Positions 19,722 through 28,169 of a DNA stretch of 64,000 nucleotides are shown here, one piece after another. The DNA lies in NCBI RefSeq assembly GCF_001591365.1, contig NZ_BCUT01000007.1:186001-250000 (forward strand). The letters are read 5' to 3'. A program made the position numbers and the translations under genes. The DNA is from Variovorax paradoxus NBRC 15149. GTDB taxonomy: Bacteria; Pseudomonadota; Gammaproteobacteria; Burkholderiales; Burkholderiaceae_C. The stretch's first letter is position 1. Every line of letters begins with the position of its first letter. The notes under the pieces were generated by a model, which searched no databases, was not told where the DNA came from, and saw nothing but the letters and a program-made list of their open reading frames with translations.

Positions 19722-20777
19722 TTGCCCCCGACCAAAGCCCCCGCCCCCCCGTCCCGCCCGGCAACAATGGCCGACGTGGCCGCGCGCGTCGGCGTCTCGA
19801 AGATGACGGTGTCGCGCGCGCTCAACCGCAGCGCGGGCAGCGACCGCGCGACCTCCGAGGCGCTGCGCCAGCGCATCCTGCAGGCCTGCGAGGAGATGGG
19901 CTATGTGATCGACCAGACCGCGCGCACCTTCTCGAGCAAGCGCTCGGGCTTCATTGCGGTGTTGATCCCGTCGCTCAACAACTCCAATTTTTCCGAAACC
20001 GCGCAGGGCATCACCGCGGCCGTCGAAGCGCGCGGCCTGCAGGTGCTGCTCGGCTATACCGACTACCGCGTGGAGAACGAGGAGCGCCTGCTGCGCGCCA
20101 TGCTCGCGCGCCGGCCCGAAGGCGTGATCCTCACCGGCGGCTCGCACACTCCCGCCGCGCGCGCCATGCTGCAAGCGGCGGGCGTGCCGGTGGTCGAGAC
20201 CTGGGACCTGCCCGCCACGCCCATCGAGCACACGGTCGGCTTCTCCAATGCGGAGGCGGCCGGCGCGATGGTGCGGCACCTGCACGGCCAGGGCTACCGG
20301 CGCATCGCCTTCATCGGCGGCACCTCGAACCGCGACACGCGCGGGGCCGACCGGCAGCGCGGCTACGCGCAGGCGATCCGCGAACTCGGCCTGCCCGACG
20401 GCCGCGTGATCAGCTTCGGCCAGCCGCCGATCTCGATGGCGCAGGGCGGCGAAGCGGTGGCGCAATTGATCCGCCAGTGGCCCGACGTGGACGCGGTGCT
20501 CTGCGTGTCCGACCTGTCGGCGTTCGGCGCCTTGATGGAATGCCAGCGCCGCGGCTGGGAGGTGCCGGGCCGCATCGCGATCGCGGGCTTCGGCGACTTC
20601 GAGGTCGCGCGCGCCTCGCACCCGCGCATCACGACCGTGGCGGTGGATTGCGTGGGCCTGGGCAAGGCGGCCGGCGAGCTGCTGCTGCGCGTGATGGACG
20701 GTGCCGTCGACGGCCATCGCCCACCGCCGGAGACGGTGCTGATCCCGTTCCAGATCACCCAGCGCGAGAGTTCCTGA
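19722..20777 (+). CDS. LacI-family transcriptional regulator (GntR/IdnR-like)
   Basis: A 351-residue regulator starting with TTG at 19722 after AGAGAGAGCA. The helix-turn-helix is TMADVAARVGVSKMTVSRAL, followed by the hinge helix and a periplasmic-binding-like effector domain (GFIAVLIPSLNNSNFSETAQ, GYRRIAFIGGTSNRDTRGAD, RIAIAGFGDFEVA). The sequence resembles the gluconate/idonate branch of the LacI family. Four matching operators flank its own region and the dehydrogenase region, so it most likely controls the whole 9.9-25 kb block. Its 3' end converges on the idonate dehydrogenase gene. Confidence 0.88.
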   Translation: MPPTKAPAPPSRPATMADVAARVGVSKMTVSRALNRSAGSDRATSEALRQRILQACEEMGYVIDQTARTFSSKRSGFIAVLIPSLNNSNFSETAQGITAAVEARGLQVLLGYTDYRVENEERLLRAMLARRPEGVILTGGSHTPAARAMLQAAGVPVVETWDLPATPIEHTVGFSNAEAAGAMVRHLHGQGYRRIAFIGGTSNRDTRGADRQRGYAQAIRELGLPDGRVISFGQPPISMAQGGEAVAQLIRQWPDVDAVLCVSDLSAFGALMECQRRGWEVPGRIAIAGFGDFEVARASHPRITTVAVDCVGLGKAAGELLLRVMDGAVDGHRPPPETVLIPFQITQRESS

Positions 20778-20798
20778 GCCCGCTCCCGCGCGGGCTCA
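20775..20798. terminator. Hairpin between convergent genes, arms contain both stop codons
   Basis: TGAGCCCGC (20775-20783) and GCGGGCTCA (20790-20798) form a perfect 9-bp stem with a 6-base loop. The TGA of the lacI-type gene is the first three bases and the TGA of the minus-strand dehydrogenase is the last three. No T-tract follows on either strand, so it may slow polymerase or protect 3' ends rather than act as a classical terminator. Confidence 0.55.
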
Positions 20799-21866
20799 GG
20801 CGGTTGCGGCTTCCCCGGCGTCCGCAAAATCGATCAGCACCTTCATCGCCTGCTTCCGGTCGCTCGCCAGCTCGAAAGCCTCGCGCGCCTGCAGCATCGG
20901 AAAGGTGTGCGACACCACCGGCGACAGGTCGACCCGCCCTTCGTTGATGAGCCGCACCGCCAGCGCGAATTCCGCATGGAAGCGGAACGAGCCGCAAATG
21001 CTGAGCTCCTTGGCCACCACCATGTTCTGCGGAATGCTCACGTCGCCGCCCAGGCCCAGCTGCACCACCACGCCGCGCGGGCGCATCACCTCGAGCCCGT
21101 CGCGCAGCGCGCGTTCGTTGCCCGAGCATTCGAGCATCACGTCGAACGTGCCCTTGTCGGCCGAATAGCGCGACACCCAGGCCTTGTCCTGCGCGACGTT
21201 GATGGCGTGGTCGGCGCCGATGGCGCGTGCAATCGCGAGCGGTTCGTCGACCACGTCGGTCGCCACGATCTCGGCCGCGCCGTGCACGCGCGCCGCCGCA
21301 ATGGCCAGCACGCCGATGGGCCCGCAGCCCGACACCAGCACGCGCTTGCCCAGCAGCGGCCCTGCGCGCGAGACGCCATGCAGCCCGACCGAGAACGGCT
21401 CGGCCAGCGCCGCCAGCCGCAGCGGCACGTGGTCCGCCACCTTCACGCATTGCGTGGCCTCGCACAGCAGCATGTTGCGGAATGCGCCCTGCACGTGCGG
21501 CATGCGCATGGCGCTGCCGTAGAAGCGCATCTCCAGGCACTGGTTGGGCAGGCCTTCGAGACAGAACTTGCAGGCGCCGCAGGGGCGGCTCGGATTGATG
21601 GCCACCTTGTCGCCGATGCGCACGCTGTCGACGCCGGGCGCCGTGGCCACCACGGTGCCGGCCACCTCGTGGCCCAGCACCATCGGCTCCTTGATGCGCA
21701 CGGTGCCGAAGCCGCCGTTGTGGAAGTAGTGCAGGTCGGAGCCGCAGATGCCGCCCATGCCGACCTTCACCAGCACCTGGCCCGGGCCGATCTCGCCCGC
21801 GTCCTGTTCCTCCAGCCGCAGGTCGTCGGGGGCATGGATCACGAGGCACATACAACGCATACGCAT
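20796..21866 (-). CDS. idnD: Zinc-dependent alcohol dehydrogenase, L-idonate 5-dehydrogenase type
   Basis: A 356-residue medium-chain dehydrogenase. Catalytic zinc ligands are Cys41 (ICGSDLHYFHNGG), His66 and Glu67 (LGHEVAG); the structural zinc is held by Cys96, Cys99, Cys102 and Cys110. The Rossmann motif is GCGPIG near residue 180. The CGSDLHYFHNGG...IKEPMVLGHE pattern is that of L-idonate 5-dehydrogenase, which oxidises idonate to 5-keto-gluconate. It follows the 2-hydroxyacid dehydrogenase gene by 12 bases and is controlled through operator C. The enzyme could act on another polyol or aldonate; the idnO partner nearby supports idonate. Confidence 0.8.
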   Translation of the reverse strand: MRMRCMCLVIHAPDDLRLEEQDAGEIGPGQVLVKVGMGGICGSDLHYFHNGGFGTVRIKEPMVLGHEVAGTVVATAPGVDSVRIGDKVAINPSRPCGACKFCLEGLPNQCLEMRFYGSAMRMPHVQGAFRNMLLCEATQCVKVADHVPLRLAALAEPFSVGLHGVSRAGPLLGKRVLVSGCGPIGVLAIAAARVHGAAEIVATDVVDEPLAIARAIGADHAINVAQDKAWVSRYSADKGTFDVMLECSGNERALRDGLEVMRPRGVVVQLGLGGDVSIPQNMVVAKELSICGSFRFHAEFALAVRLINEGRVDLSPVVSHTFPMLQAREAFELASDRKQAMKVLIDFADAGEAATA

Positions 21867-21878
21867 GGAATTTCTCCT

Positions 21879-22832
21879 TCAGGCCACGGGGGTGATGAGA
21901 GGCAGGCCGCCGAAGTGCGCCTGCAGGTTGCGGCGCACCAGCTCGCCCATGGCGCGGCGGGTCTGCTCGGTGCCGCTGCCATGGTGCGGATGCAGCACCA
22001 CATTGTCGAGCGCCGCGAAGCGCGGGTCGATGCGCGGCTCGTTCTGGAACACGTCGAGCGCCGCGCCTGCGATGCTGCGCTGCTCGAGCGCCTGCAGCAG
22101 CGCGCCCTCGTCGACCGTGGTGCCGCGCGACACGTTCACGAACCAGCCATTGGGCCCCAGCGCCTGCAGCACTTCCGCGTTGACGATGCCGCGCGTGGCC
22201 TCGCCGCCGGGCAGGATGACGATCAGCACGTCGCACCATTCGGCCATGGCCGCGAGGCTGCCGAAGTGGCGATGCGGGCTGTCCTCGCGCGCCGTGCGGC
22301 TGAAGTAGCCCAGCTCCATCTCGAAGCCCGAAAGCCGCCGCGCGATGGTGCTGCCGATGCGGCCGAAACCGGCGATGCCGATGCGCTGGCCGAAGACGCG
22401 CGTGGTCAGCGGCATGCCGCCGTTGGCCCAGGCGCCGCTGCGCACGAAGGCATCGCCCGCGGGAATGCGCCGCTGCAGCGCCAGCGTGAGCCCGACAGCG
22501 AGGTCGGCCACGTCGCCGTTGAGCACGTCGGGCGTGTTGGTCACGCGGATGCCGCGGGCGCGGCAGGCCGCAAGGTCGATGCCGTCGGTGCCCACGCCGT
22601 AGCAGGCGATCAGTTCGAGAGCGGGCAGGGCGGCGATGAGTTCGGCGTTCGCGCCCAGTTCGCCGCGCGTGGCGACCGCGCGGATGTTCGGCGCATGTTC
22701 GGCGATGAAGGCCTGCCGGTCGGGTGCCTCCCACAGGCGGTGCAGCGTGTACTGCGACCGCAGGGGTGCCATGTCCCATTCGGGGTAGGTGCCGGGCATC
22801 AGCACGTGCGGGGATGGGGTGGCAGCGGTCAA
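21879..22832 (-). CDS. D-2-hydroxyacid dehydrogenase (hydroxypyruvate/2-ketogluconate reductase type)
   Basis: A 317-residue enzyme of the D-isomer-specific 2-hydroxyacid dehydrogenase family. The NAD(P) motif is GIAGFGRIGS; the catalytic arginine is in NVSRGTTVDEGAL, the glutamate in FQNEPRID and the histidine in HPHHGSGTEQ. Relatives reduce glyoxylate, hydroxypyruvate or 2-keto-gluconate. In a gluconate/idonate regulon, reduction of 2-ketogluconate to gluconate is the most plausible role. It is the first gene of a two-gene minus-strand operon, 30 bases from operator C. Confidence 0.85.
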   Translation of the reverse strand: MTAATPSPHVLMPGTYPEWDMAPLRSQYTLHRLWEAPDRQAFIAEHAPNIRAVATRGELGANAELIAALPALELIACYGVGTDGIDLAACRARGIRVTNTPDVLNGDVADLAVGLTLALQRRIPAGDAFVRSGAWANGGMPLTTRVFGQRIGIAGFGRIGSTIARRLSGFEMELGYFSRTAREDSPHRHFGSLAAMAEWCDVLIVILPGGEATRGIVNAEVLQALGPNGWFVNVSRGTTVDEGALLQALEQRSIAGAALDVFQNEPRIDPRFAALDNVVLHPHHGSGTEQTRRAMGELVRRNLQAHFGGLPLITPVA

Positions 22833-22861
22833 ACGGTTCTCCTGCGGTAAATCGCAAACAT

Positions 22862-22873
22862 GATATCGGTAAC
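22862..22873. promoter_or_regulatory. LacI-type operator site C (GATATCGGTAAC)
   Basis: One base different from sites A and D. It lies 30 bases before the minus-strand hydroxyacid dehydrogenase start (22832), in the 167-base divergent region with site D, 69 bases away. The region contains no gene. Confidence 0.65.
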
Positions 22874-22930
22874 TCTAGAGGCCGCAAGGGAGAGATGGAA
22901 TACAGGTTTCACCCATTGACGACAATTCAA

Positions 22931-22942
22931 GATACCGGTAAC
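22931..22942. promoter_or_regulatory. LacI-type operator site D (GATACCGGTAAC)
   Basis: Identical to site A. It lies 58 bases before the TTG start of the gluconate-5-dehydrogenase-type gene. Placement of sites C and D mirrors that of A and B at the other divergent promoter region, which supports one regulator for both. Confidence 0.7.
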
Positions 22943-22999
22943 TTGAAAGGGCTGTCACACACCCATCCCGCATCCGCTTTCCTCCCCAAGGAGCTTTTC

Positions 23000-23761
23000 T
23001 TGAAATTGTTCGACCTGTCCGGGCGCATCGCCCTCATCACCGGCTCCAGCAAGGGCATCGGCTTCGCGCTGGCGGCGGCGCTCGGTGCGGCCGGCGCTCG
23101 CGTCGTGCTCAATGCGCGCGATGCCGCTTCGCTCACCGCGGCCCGCGATGCGCTGCGCACCCAGGGCGTGGCAGCCGAGGCCGTGTCCTTCGACGTCACC
23201 GACGCCGCGGCCGTGGAGGCCGGCGTGGCCCGCATCGAAGCGGAGATCGGCCCGATCGAGATCCTCGTCAACAACGCCGGCATGCAGCATCGCGGCCCCT
23301 TCGCAGAGTTTCCGATCGATGCCTGGCACAAGATCACCACCACCAACATCGACAGCGTGTTCCTCGTCGGCCGCTTCGTGGCGCAGCGCATGATCGAGCG
23401 CAAGCGCGGCAAGATCATCAACGTGTGCTCGGTGCAGAGCGAACTGGGGCGGCCCAACATCGCGCCCTACGCCGCCACCAAGGGCGCGGTGAAGATGCTC
23501 ACCAAGGGCATGGCGATCGATCTCGGCAAGCACGGCATCCAGGTCAACGGCCTCGGCCCCGGCTACTTCAAGACCGAACTCACCGAGGCGCTGGTGAACG
23601 ACGCAGCCTTCACCGCATGGCTCTCGGGCCGCACGCCGGCCGGACGATGGGGCGATGTGCAGGAGCTGGGCGGCGCGGCCATCTTCCTGGCCTCGGATGC
23701 CTCGAGCTTCGTCAACGGCCACATCCTCTACGTCGACGGCGGCATCACCGCCAGCCTCTGA
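23000..23761 (+). CDS. idnO: SDR oxidoreductase, gluconate 5-dehydrogenase type
   Basis: A 253-residue short-chain dehydrogenase. The start is TTG at 23000, 6 bases after AAGGAG (22988-22993); the open frame before it is not used. Cofactor motif TGSSKGIG (residues 14-21), NNAG (91-94), Asn116, Ser144, Tyr157 and Lys161 form the complete SDR active site. MQHRGPFAEFPIDAWHKI and the DLSGRIALITGSSKGIG opening are those of gluconate 5-dehydrogenase (IdnO), which reduces 5-ketogluconate to D-gluconate. With IdnD it would convert idonate to gluconate. The next gene starts 2 bases after its stop. Confidence 0.82.
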   Translation: MKLFDLSGRIALITGSSKGIGFALAAALGAAGARVVLNARDAASLTAARDALRTQGVAAEAVSFDVTDAAAVEAGVARIEAEIGPIEILVNNAGMQHRGPFAEFPIDAWHKITTTNIDSVFLVGRFVAQRMIERKRGKIINVCSVQSELGRPNIAPYAATKGAVKMLTKGMAIDLGKHGIQVNGLGPGYFKTELTEALVNDAAFTAWLSGRTPAGRWGDVQELGGAAIFLASDASSFVNGHILYVDGGITASL

Positions 23762-23763
23762 CC

Positions 23764-24657
23764 ATGACATTCCACCGCCAGCGCATCGCCGTGGTCGGCG
23801 TGGGCATCATGGGCTCGGCCATTGCGCGCCGATTGCTCGAATGCGGGCACGCAGTGAGCGTGTTCGATCCCGACAAGGCCAAGGTCCAGGCGCTGCAGGC
23901 GCAGGGCGCCCACGCCGCTCCCACCGCGGCCGACGCGGCGGCCGCGAGCGACTTCGTGATCACGAGCCTCAACGCGGCCGCCGTGGTCGAGCGCGCACTG
24001 TTCGGCGAAAACGGCGTGGCCGATGCGCCGGCGGACGCGCAGCGGCTGGTGATCGACATGTCCTCCATCGATCCGCCGTCCACGCGCCGGCTCGCGCAGA
24101 CATTGCGCGAACGCACGGGCATGGGCTTCGTGGATGCGCCGCTCTCGGGCGGCGCGCCCAAGGCGCTGCTCGGGCAACTGACGGTGATGGCGGGCGGCAG
24201 CGTGGAGGACGTGACGCGCGCCCGCGCCGTCATGGACAGCCTCTGCGCCAACTACACCCACATGGGCGAGAGCGGCGCCGGGCAGACCACCAAGCTGGTC
24301 AACCAGCTGCTGTGTGCCATCGGCTTCCAGGCCGTGGCCGAGGCGGTGCGAATCGCCGAAGCCGGCGGCGTCGATGCCTCGAAGCTGCCCGCGGCCCTCG
24401 CCGGCGGCCGCGCCGACAGCCAGATCCTGCGCGAGTTCGGGCCCAAGATGGCCGCGCGCGACTACACGCCGACAGGCCGCCTCGACAACATGCTCAAGGA
24501 TCTCGAGGCGGTCCAGGGTTTTGCGCAAGGCCAACGGCTGCCGTTGCCGCTTGCGGGCATCGTCTCGGAGCTGCATCGCACCTTCGTGGCGGCCGGCCTC
24601 GGGCCCGAGGACACCGCGGCCATGATGCGGCAGTTCGACGGCTATGCCCGCGGCTGA
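23764..24657 (+). CDS. NAD(P)-dependent oxidoreductase, 3-hydroxyisobutyrate dehydrogenase / GarR family
   Basis: A 297-residue beta-hydroxyacid dehydrogenase. The cofactor motif is VVGVGIMGSAIA, the substrate-binding strand DAPLSGGAPKALLGQLTVMA, and the catalytic lysine is in GAGQTTKLVNQLL. Relatives include tartronate-semialdehyde reductase (GarR/GlxR), 6-phosphogluconate dehydrogenase and 3-hydroxyisobutyrate dehydrogenase. In this setting a sugar-acid or tartronate-semialdehyde substrate is plausible. It is translated directly after the IdnO-like gene (2-base gap). Confidence 0.85.
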   Translation: MTFHRQRIAVVGVGIMGSAIARRLLECGHAVSVFDPDKAKVQALQAQGAHAAPTAADAAAASDFVITSLNAAAVVERALFGENGVADAPADAQRLVIDMSSIDPPSTRRLAQTLRERTGMGFVDAPLSGGAPKALLGQLTVMAGGSVEDVTRARAVMDSLCANYTHMGESGAGQTTKLVNQLLCAIGFQAVAEAVRIAEAGGVDASKLPAALAGGRADSQILREFGPKMAARDYTPTGRLDNMLKDLEAVQGFAQGQRLPLPLAGIVSELHRTFVAAGLGPEDTAAMMRQFDGYARG

Positions 24658-24707
24658 ACACGCGCCGATTCCCATCCTGTCGAACTCAATCAAGGAAACG
24701 AAAAATC

Positions 24708-25046
24708 ATGTTCATCCGCTGCGCGTTTTTCAAGGGGCGGGTCAAGCCCGGCATGGAGCAGGCTTTCGACCGCCATGTGCACGAGACGCTTGTGCCGCTG
24801 TGGACCCGCTTTCCCGGCGCGCTCGAAGTGCGCGTGCTGCGCCAGCTGGAAAGCGATGTGGGCGATCCCGAGCTCGCGATGGTGCTGTCCATCCGCTACG
24901 CGACCCGCGAAGACATCGCGCGCGCTCTCGATTCACCCGTTCGCTACGAAAGCCGCGAAGCGTCCAAGGCGCTCTTCGACATGTTCGACGGGACCGTTTT
25001 CCATACGGTCTTCAGCGCCGAGGAATTCGTGCTCCCCACCGCCTGA
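24708..25046 (+). CDS. Dimeric alpha-beta barrel (EthD/Dabb-like) protein
   Basis: A 112-residue protein beginning MFIRCAFFKGRVKPGMEQAF, with the beta-alpha-beta pattern and the late FDMFDGTVFHTVFSAEEF strand expected of the small ferredoxin-like dimeric barrel families. No catalytic residues can be named; family members often bind small acids or aid aromatic degradation. It follows the GarR-like gene by 50 bases with AAGGAAA before the ATG and probably belongs to the same operon. It ends 6 bases before a convergent gene. Confidence 0.75.
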   Translation: MFIRCAFFKGRVKPGMEQAFDRHVHETLVPLWTRFPGALEVRVLRQLESDVGDPELAMVLSIRYATREDIARALDSPVRYESREASKALFDMFDGTVFHTVFSAEEFVLPTA

Positions 25047-25052
25047 CTGCGC

Positions 25053-25529
25053 TCACTGGCTCGCCGACGCGTGCAGGTCGCGCGGCAGCCGCAGCGTGGT
25101 CGCGCTGGCTCCCTCGGGGCAGGGGCCGTCGGAATAGATCGCGTTGCCCTCGGGCATGACGCATTTGCTCACCACGGTGACGGCGGGTGCCGCCCTGGCG
25201 GGCTCGACGGGAGCTTCGAAGTTCGCATTCGCCGGCGATGCGCGATGGAACAACGGCATGGCCGGCTCCACCGATGAACGTTTCACCGAATCCGGCAGCC
25301 CGAGGCGGCCGGCCGATTGGATGGCCTCGACATAGGCCGGCATGACCGCAGGTGGCGTAGCCGGCGTGCGCGCCGCGTTCTCGTGCACCAGGTCTTTCAA
25401 CGTCACGTAGAAGAGGGACACCGCCACCAGCGCCACCGCCAGGCACGGGGCCCAGTACCGTTCGGAGCCGCCGCGGGACGGCGAGGCCTCGCGCGGCTTG
25501 AAGGTGTCGATCCTGTGTTGCAGGCTCAT
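25053..25529 (-). CDS. Membrane-anchored protein with DUF4124-like C-terminus
   Basis: A 158-residue protein. A short basic cytoplasmic segment is followed by one membrane helix (CLAVALVAVSLFYVTL, about residues 29-44), a Pro/Ala-rich linker and a small C-terminal domain with KCVMPEGNAIYSDGPCP. The K-C-x...YSDGPCP pattern resembles the DUF4124 family, in which the two cysteines may pair in the periplasm. I do not know its function. It stands alone between the sugar-acid operon and the Bug operon; the gap 25530-25725 before it shows no gene. Confidence 0.7.
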   Translation of the reverse strand: MSLQHRIDTFKPREASPSRGGSERYWAPCLAVALVAVSLFYVTLKDLVHENAARTPATPPAVMPAYVEAIQSAGRLGLPDSVKRSSVEPAMPLFHRASPANANFEAPVEPARAAPAVTVVSKCVMPEGNAIYSDGPCPEGASATTLRLPRDLHASASQ

Positions 25530-25725
25530 GGCGCAGGCTCCGTGCTCGTGTCCAGCCGTTGTAAACGGCAGGGACCGTGCGCATCTGTAGGCCTGCGCCA
25601 TGCGCCTTGACGGAATCCGTCCCGAAACCGCTACGGAGAAGATCACTGCCCCGCCCATTGGCGTGAGCGCGCCCAGGGGCCGGCCGCTGACGGGATGCGG
25701 CATCGGCCGGTGCTGCTTCGCGTGC

Positions 25726-26745
25726 TCAGGGCTTCCAGCGGCGCAGTCCGAGTTCGTCCGCGAGCGCCTGGTAGGTCTTGATGCGCGCCTGCACGTAGTC
25801 GTCGAGCGCGGCGCCTGTGAGCGCGAAAGGATATAGGCCGTGTCGTTCGCGCAGCGCCGCATAGCCGGGCGCGGCCGTGGCTTCGGCGAAGGCCGCGGTC
25901 CAGGCGCGCATGGCGGCATCGGGCACGTTCGCGCTCAGGTACAGGCCGCGCACGGTCGGCCAGACGATGTCCACGCCTTGCTCGCGCGCGGTCGGCACGC
26001 CGGCGAGCGCACCGCCCAACCGCGCCTGCGAGAGCACGGCCAGCAGGCGCACCGCCGCGCCGCCCGCAATGGCCTGCAGCGCTTCGGCTGCATCGCCCGG
26101 GAACACATCGACGTGCCTTCCCTGCAGCGCGCCCAGCGCATCGCCGCCGCCTTCGAAGGACACGAAGCGCATGGCCCGGTGGTCGCGGCCCGCGGCGCGC
26201 ACCAGCAGTGCGGCCTTCACCCAGTCCTGGCTGCCGACCGTGCCGCCCGCGCCGAAGGCCACGCGCGAGGGCTCCTGCCGCAGGGCGGCGATCAGGTCCG
26301 GCAGGCGCTTGTAGGGGGAGTCGCGGTGAACGGCGATCACGCCGTAGTCGGTGCCGAGCGTGGCGATCCAGCGCACCGCCGTAGGCGGGTGCGGCCCGAA
26401 GCGGCCTTGCGCAAGATTGAGCAGCGAGCCGCTCGAGAACGCCACCAGCGTGCCCGGCCCGCCGAGCCGGCCGGTGGCAATGCGGTCGAAGGCCACCGCA
26501 CCGATGCCGCCCGGCAGGTAGCGCTGGCCCAATGGCGGACGCCTCGGGCGCACTGCCTGCAGCGCGTCGCGCGCGAGGGCGCAGGTGAGGTCGAAGCCGC
26601 CGCCGGCCTTGGCGGGAATGATGCAGTCCGCCGCGGCCTCGGACGGATCGTTGGCCGAGGCCGCAGTGGCGCGAAGACTTCCGGGCAGCAGCAATGCCGA
26701 CAGTGCGCGAAGCGCATGGCGGCGGGTAGCAGAGGAGATCGGCAT
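25726..26745 (-). CDS. Bug/TctC-family tricarboxylate-type binding protein
   Basis: A 339-residue periplasmic binding protein with a signal peptide (arginine-rich N-terminus, hydrophobic LRALSALLLPGSL, likely cleavage after ATA or ASA). IIPAKAGGGFDLTCALARD matches the ligand loop of TctC, the citrate-binding protein of the tripartite tricarboxylate transporter. It is the last gene of a four-gene operon after the TctD/TctE-like two-component pair. No TctA or TctB membrane gene lies in the window, so it may serve a distant transporter or act as a sensor partner. Confidence 0.85.
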   Translation of the reverse strand: MPISSATRRHALRALSALLLPGSLRATAASANDPSEAAADCIIPAKAGGGFDLTCALARDALQAVRPRRPPLGQRYLPGGIGAVAFDRIATGRLGGPGTLVAFSSGSLLNLAQGRFGPHPPTAVRWIATLGTDYGVIAVHRDSPYKRLPDLIAALRQEPSRVAFGAGGTVGSQDWVKAALLVRAAGRDHRAMRFVSFEGGGDALGALQGRHVDVFPGDAAEALQAIAGGAAVRLLAVLSQARLGGALAGVPTAREQGVDIVWPTVRGLYLSANVPDAAMRAWTAAFAEATAAPGYAALRERHGLYPFALTGAALDDYVQARIKTYQALADELGLRRWKP

Positions 26746-26762
26746 GGGCTGTGTGCGCCCGG

Positions 26763-28169
26763 CTAGCTGGCGGCCGGCCGAGGCCACCAGATGATCGCAT
26801 GCAGGCCCGTGCCTGCCTCGCGTGCCTCGAGCCGCAGCTCTCCCCGGTGCCGCTGCGCGATGGAACGTGCAATGGCCAGGCCGAGGCCGAAGCCGCCCTT
26901 GCCCGCGCGGGCGCCGCGGCGAAAGCGCTGGCCCAGCGCGGCGCGCTCTTCGCCGCTCAGGCCCGGACCGTCGTCTTCGACGTTGAGGCTCCAGCCCGCC
27001 GCATCGCCCGCCGCGAAGAGCGTGATCGTGCCTTCGGCCGGCGTGTAGGCGACGGCGTTTGCCACAAGGTTGCTCAACGCCTCGCGCAGCAGCCCGCGGT
27101 CCGCCACCGCGAAGAACTCCGGCGCGGGCGCATGGATGCCCAGGTCGATGCGCTTGGCGCGCGCGAGCGGCAGCAGGTCGACGGCCACTTCGCGCAGCAG
27201 CGCCGCAAGGTCGAATTCGGCGGGTTCCACCGCCACCGTGTCGCTGCGGCCCAGCGCAAGCAGCTGCTGCGCGCTGCGCGTCGCTCGGCCGATCTCGGTG
27301 CCGAGCGCATCGAGCGTGGCCTGCACCTGCGCCGGGTCCTGCTCGCGCTTCGCGTAGTCGGCCTGCATCTGCAGCGTGGTGAGGTGGGTGCGCAGCTGGT
27401 GGGACGCATCGTCGAGAAACCGGCGCTGCTGCGCCACCAGTTCCTGCGTGCGCGACATCTGCTGGTTGACCGCTGCGACGAGCGGGCGTACCTCGGCCGG
27501 CAGGTCGGCCTCCGCGATGCGCGTCAGGTCGTCCGGCGTGCGGGCCTGCACCTCGCGCGCCAGCCTCGACAGCGGCCGCAGCGCCGCCGCAAGCGCAAGC
27601 GCGGTGCCGCACAGCAGCATCGCCAGCACCAGCCCGTCGCGCAGCGCGGCGCTGCGGACAAAACGTGCGGTGAACTCCTGCCGGGAGCGCGTGCTTTCGC
27701 CCACCTGGATCAGCACGCTGCGTCCGGTGCTGCCGGCCGGCGCGCGGTCGAGGTCGCGCCGGTAGGCCGCCAGCCGCACGGACTCGCCGAAGTAGGTTGC
27801 GTCGTAGAAGGCCGGCACGCCCATGGCCAGCGTGGCGGGCGGCGCGGGCAGGTCGGCGCTGCCGAGTTCGACCAGCCCGTCGGAGGTCGCCACGCGAAAG
27901 AACACCTGGCCGCTGGCCGTGAGCTCGAAGAACTCGAACATCGTGTAGGGCAGCTCGACCGAGAGGCCGCCCGAGGCCGTGGAGATGTTGGCGTCGATCG
28001 ACTTGAGCGCGCCGAGCAGCGAACGGTCGTAGGCCGCATTGGCGGCGGCCAGCGCGTCGTGCCGCGTCATCCACAGCTCGATGCCGGTCACCAGCAGCAG
28101 GGCAGGGAACAGCAGCAGCGCGAGCCGCTGCCACAGGCTTGCGCGCCGCAGGCGAGCCGCAATGCTCAC
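26763..28169 (-). CDS. Sensor histidine kinase, TctE/QseC-like
   Basis: A 468-residue membrane kinase. The GTG start at 28169 overlaps the response-regulator stop (GTGA). A first membrane segment (LALLLFPALLLVTGIELW, about 16-33), a periplasmic domain of the two-component N-terminal type, a second membrane segment near residues 178-197 and a HAMP-like linker precede the kinase core. The phosphorylated histidine is His257 in DASHQLRTHLT; the usual proline of the H-box (RTPL) is histidine here. N-box ALSNLVANAVAYTP, G1 VEDDGPGL and G2 GFGLGLAIARSI are intact. It probably senses a carboxylate, perhaps through a neighbouring Bug protein. Confidence 0.92.
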   Translation of the reverse strand: MSIAARLRRASLWQRLALLLFPALLLVTGIELWMTRHDALAAANAAYDRSLLGALKSIDANISTASGGLSVELPYTMFEFFELTASGQVFFRVATSDGLVELGSADLPAPPATLAMGVPAFYDATYFGESVRLAAYRRDLDRAPAGSTGRSVLIQVGESTRSRQEFTARFVRSAALRDGLVLAMLLCGTALALAAALRPLSRLAREVQARTPDDLTRIAEADLPAEVRPLVAAVNQQMSRTQELVAQQRRFLDDASHQLRTHLTTLQMQADYAKREQDPAQVQATLDALGTEIGRATRSAQQLLALGRSDTVAVEPAEFDLAALLREVAVDLLPLARAKRIDLGIHAPAPEFFAVADRGLLREALSNLVANAVAYTPAEGTITLFAAGDAAGWSLNVEDDGPGLSGEERAALGQRFRRGARAGKGGFGLGLAIARSIAQRHRGELRLEAREAGTGLHAIIWWPRPAAS

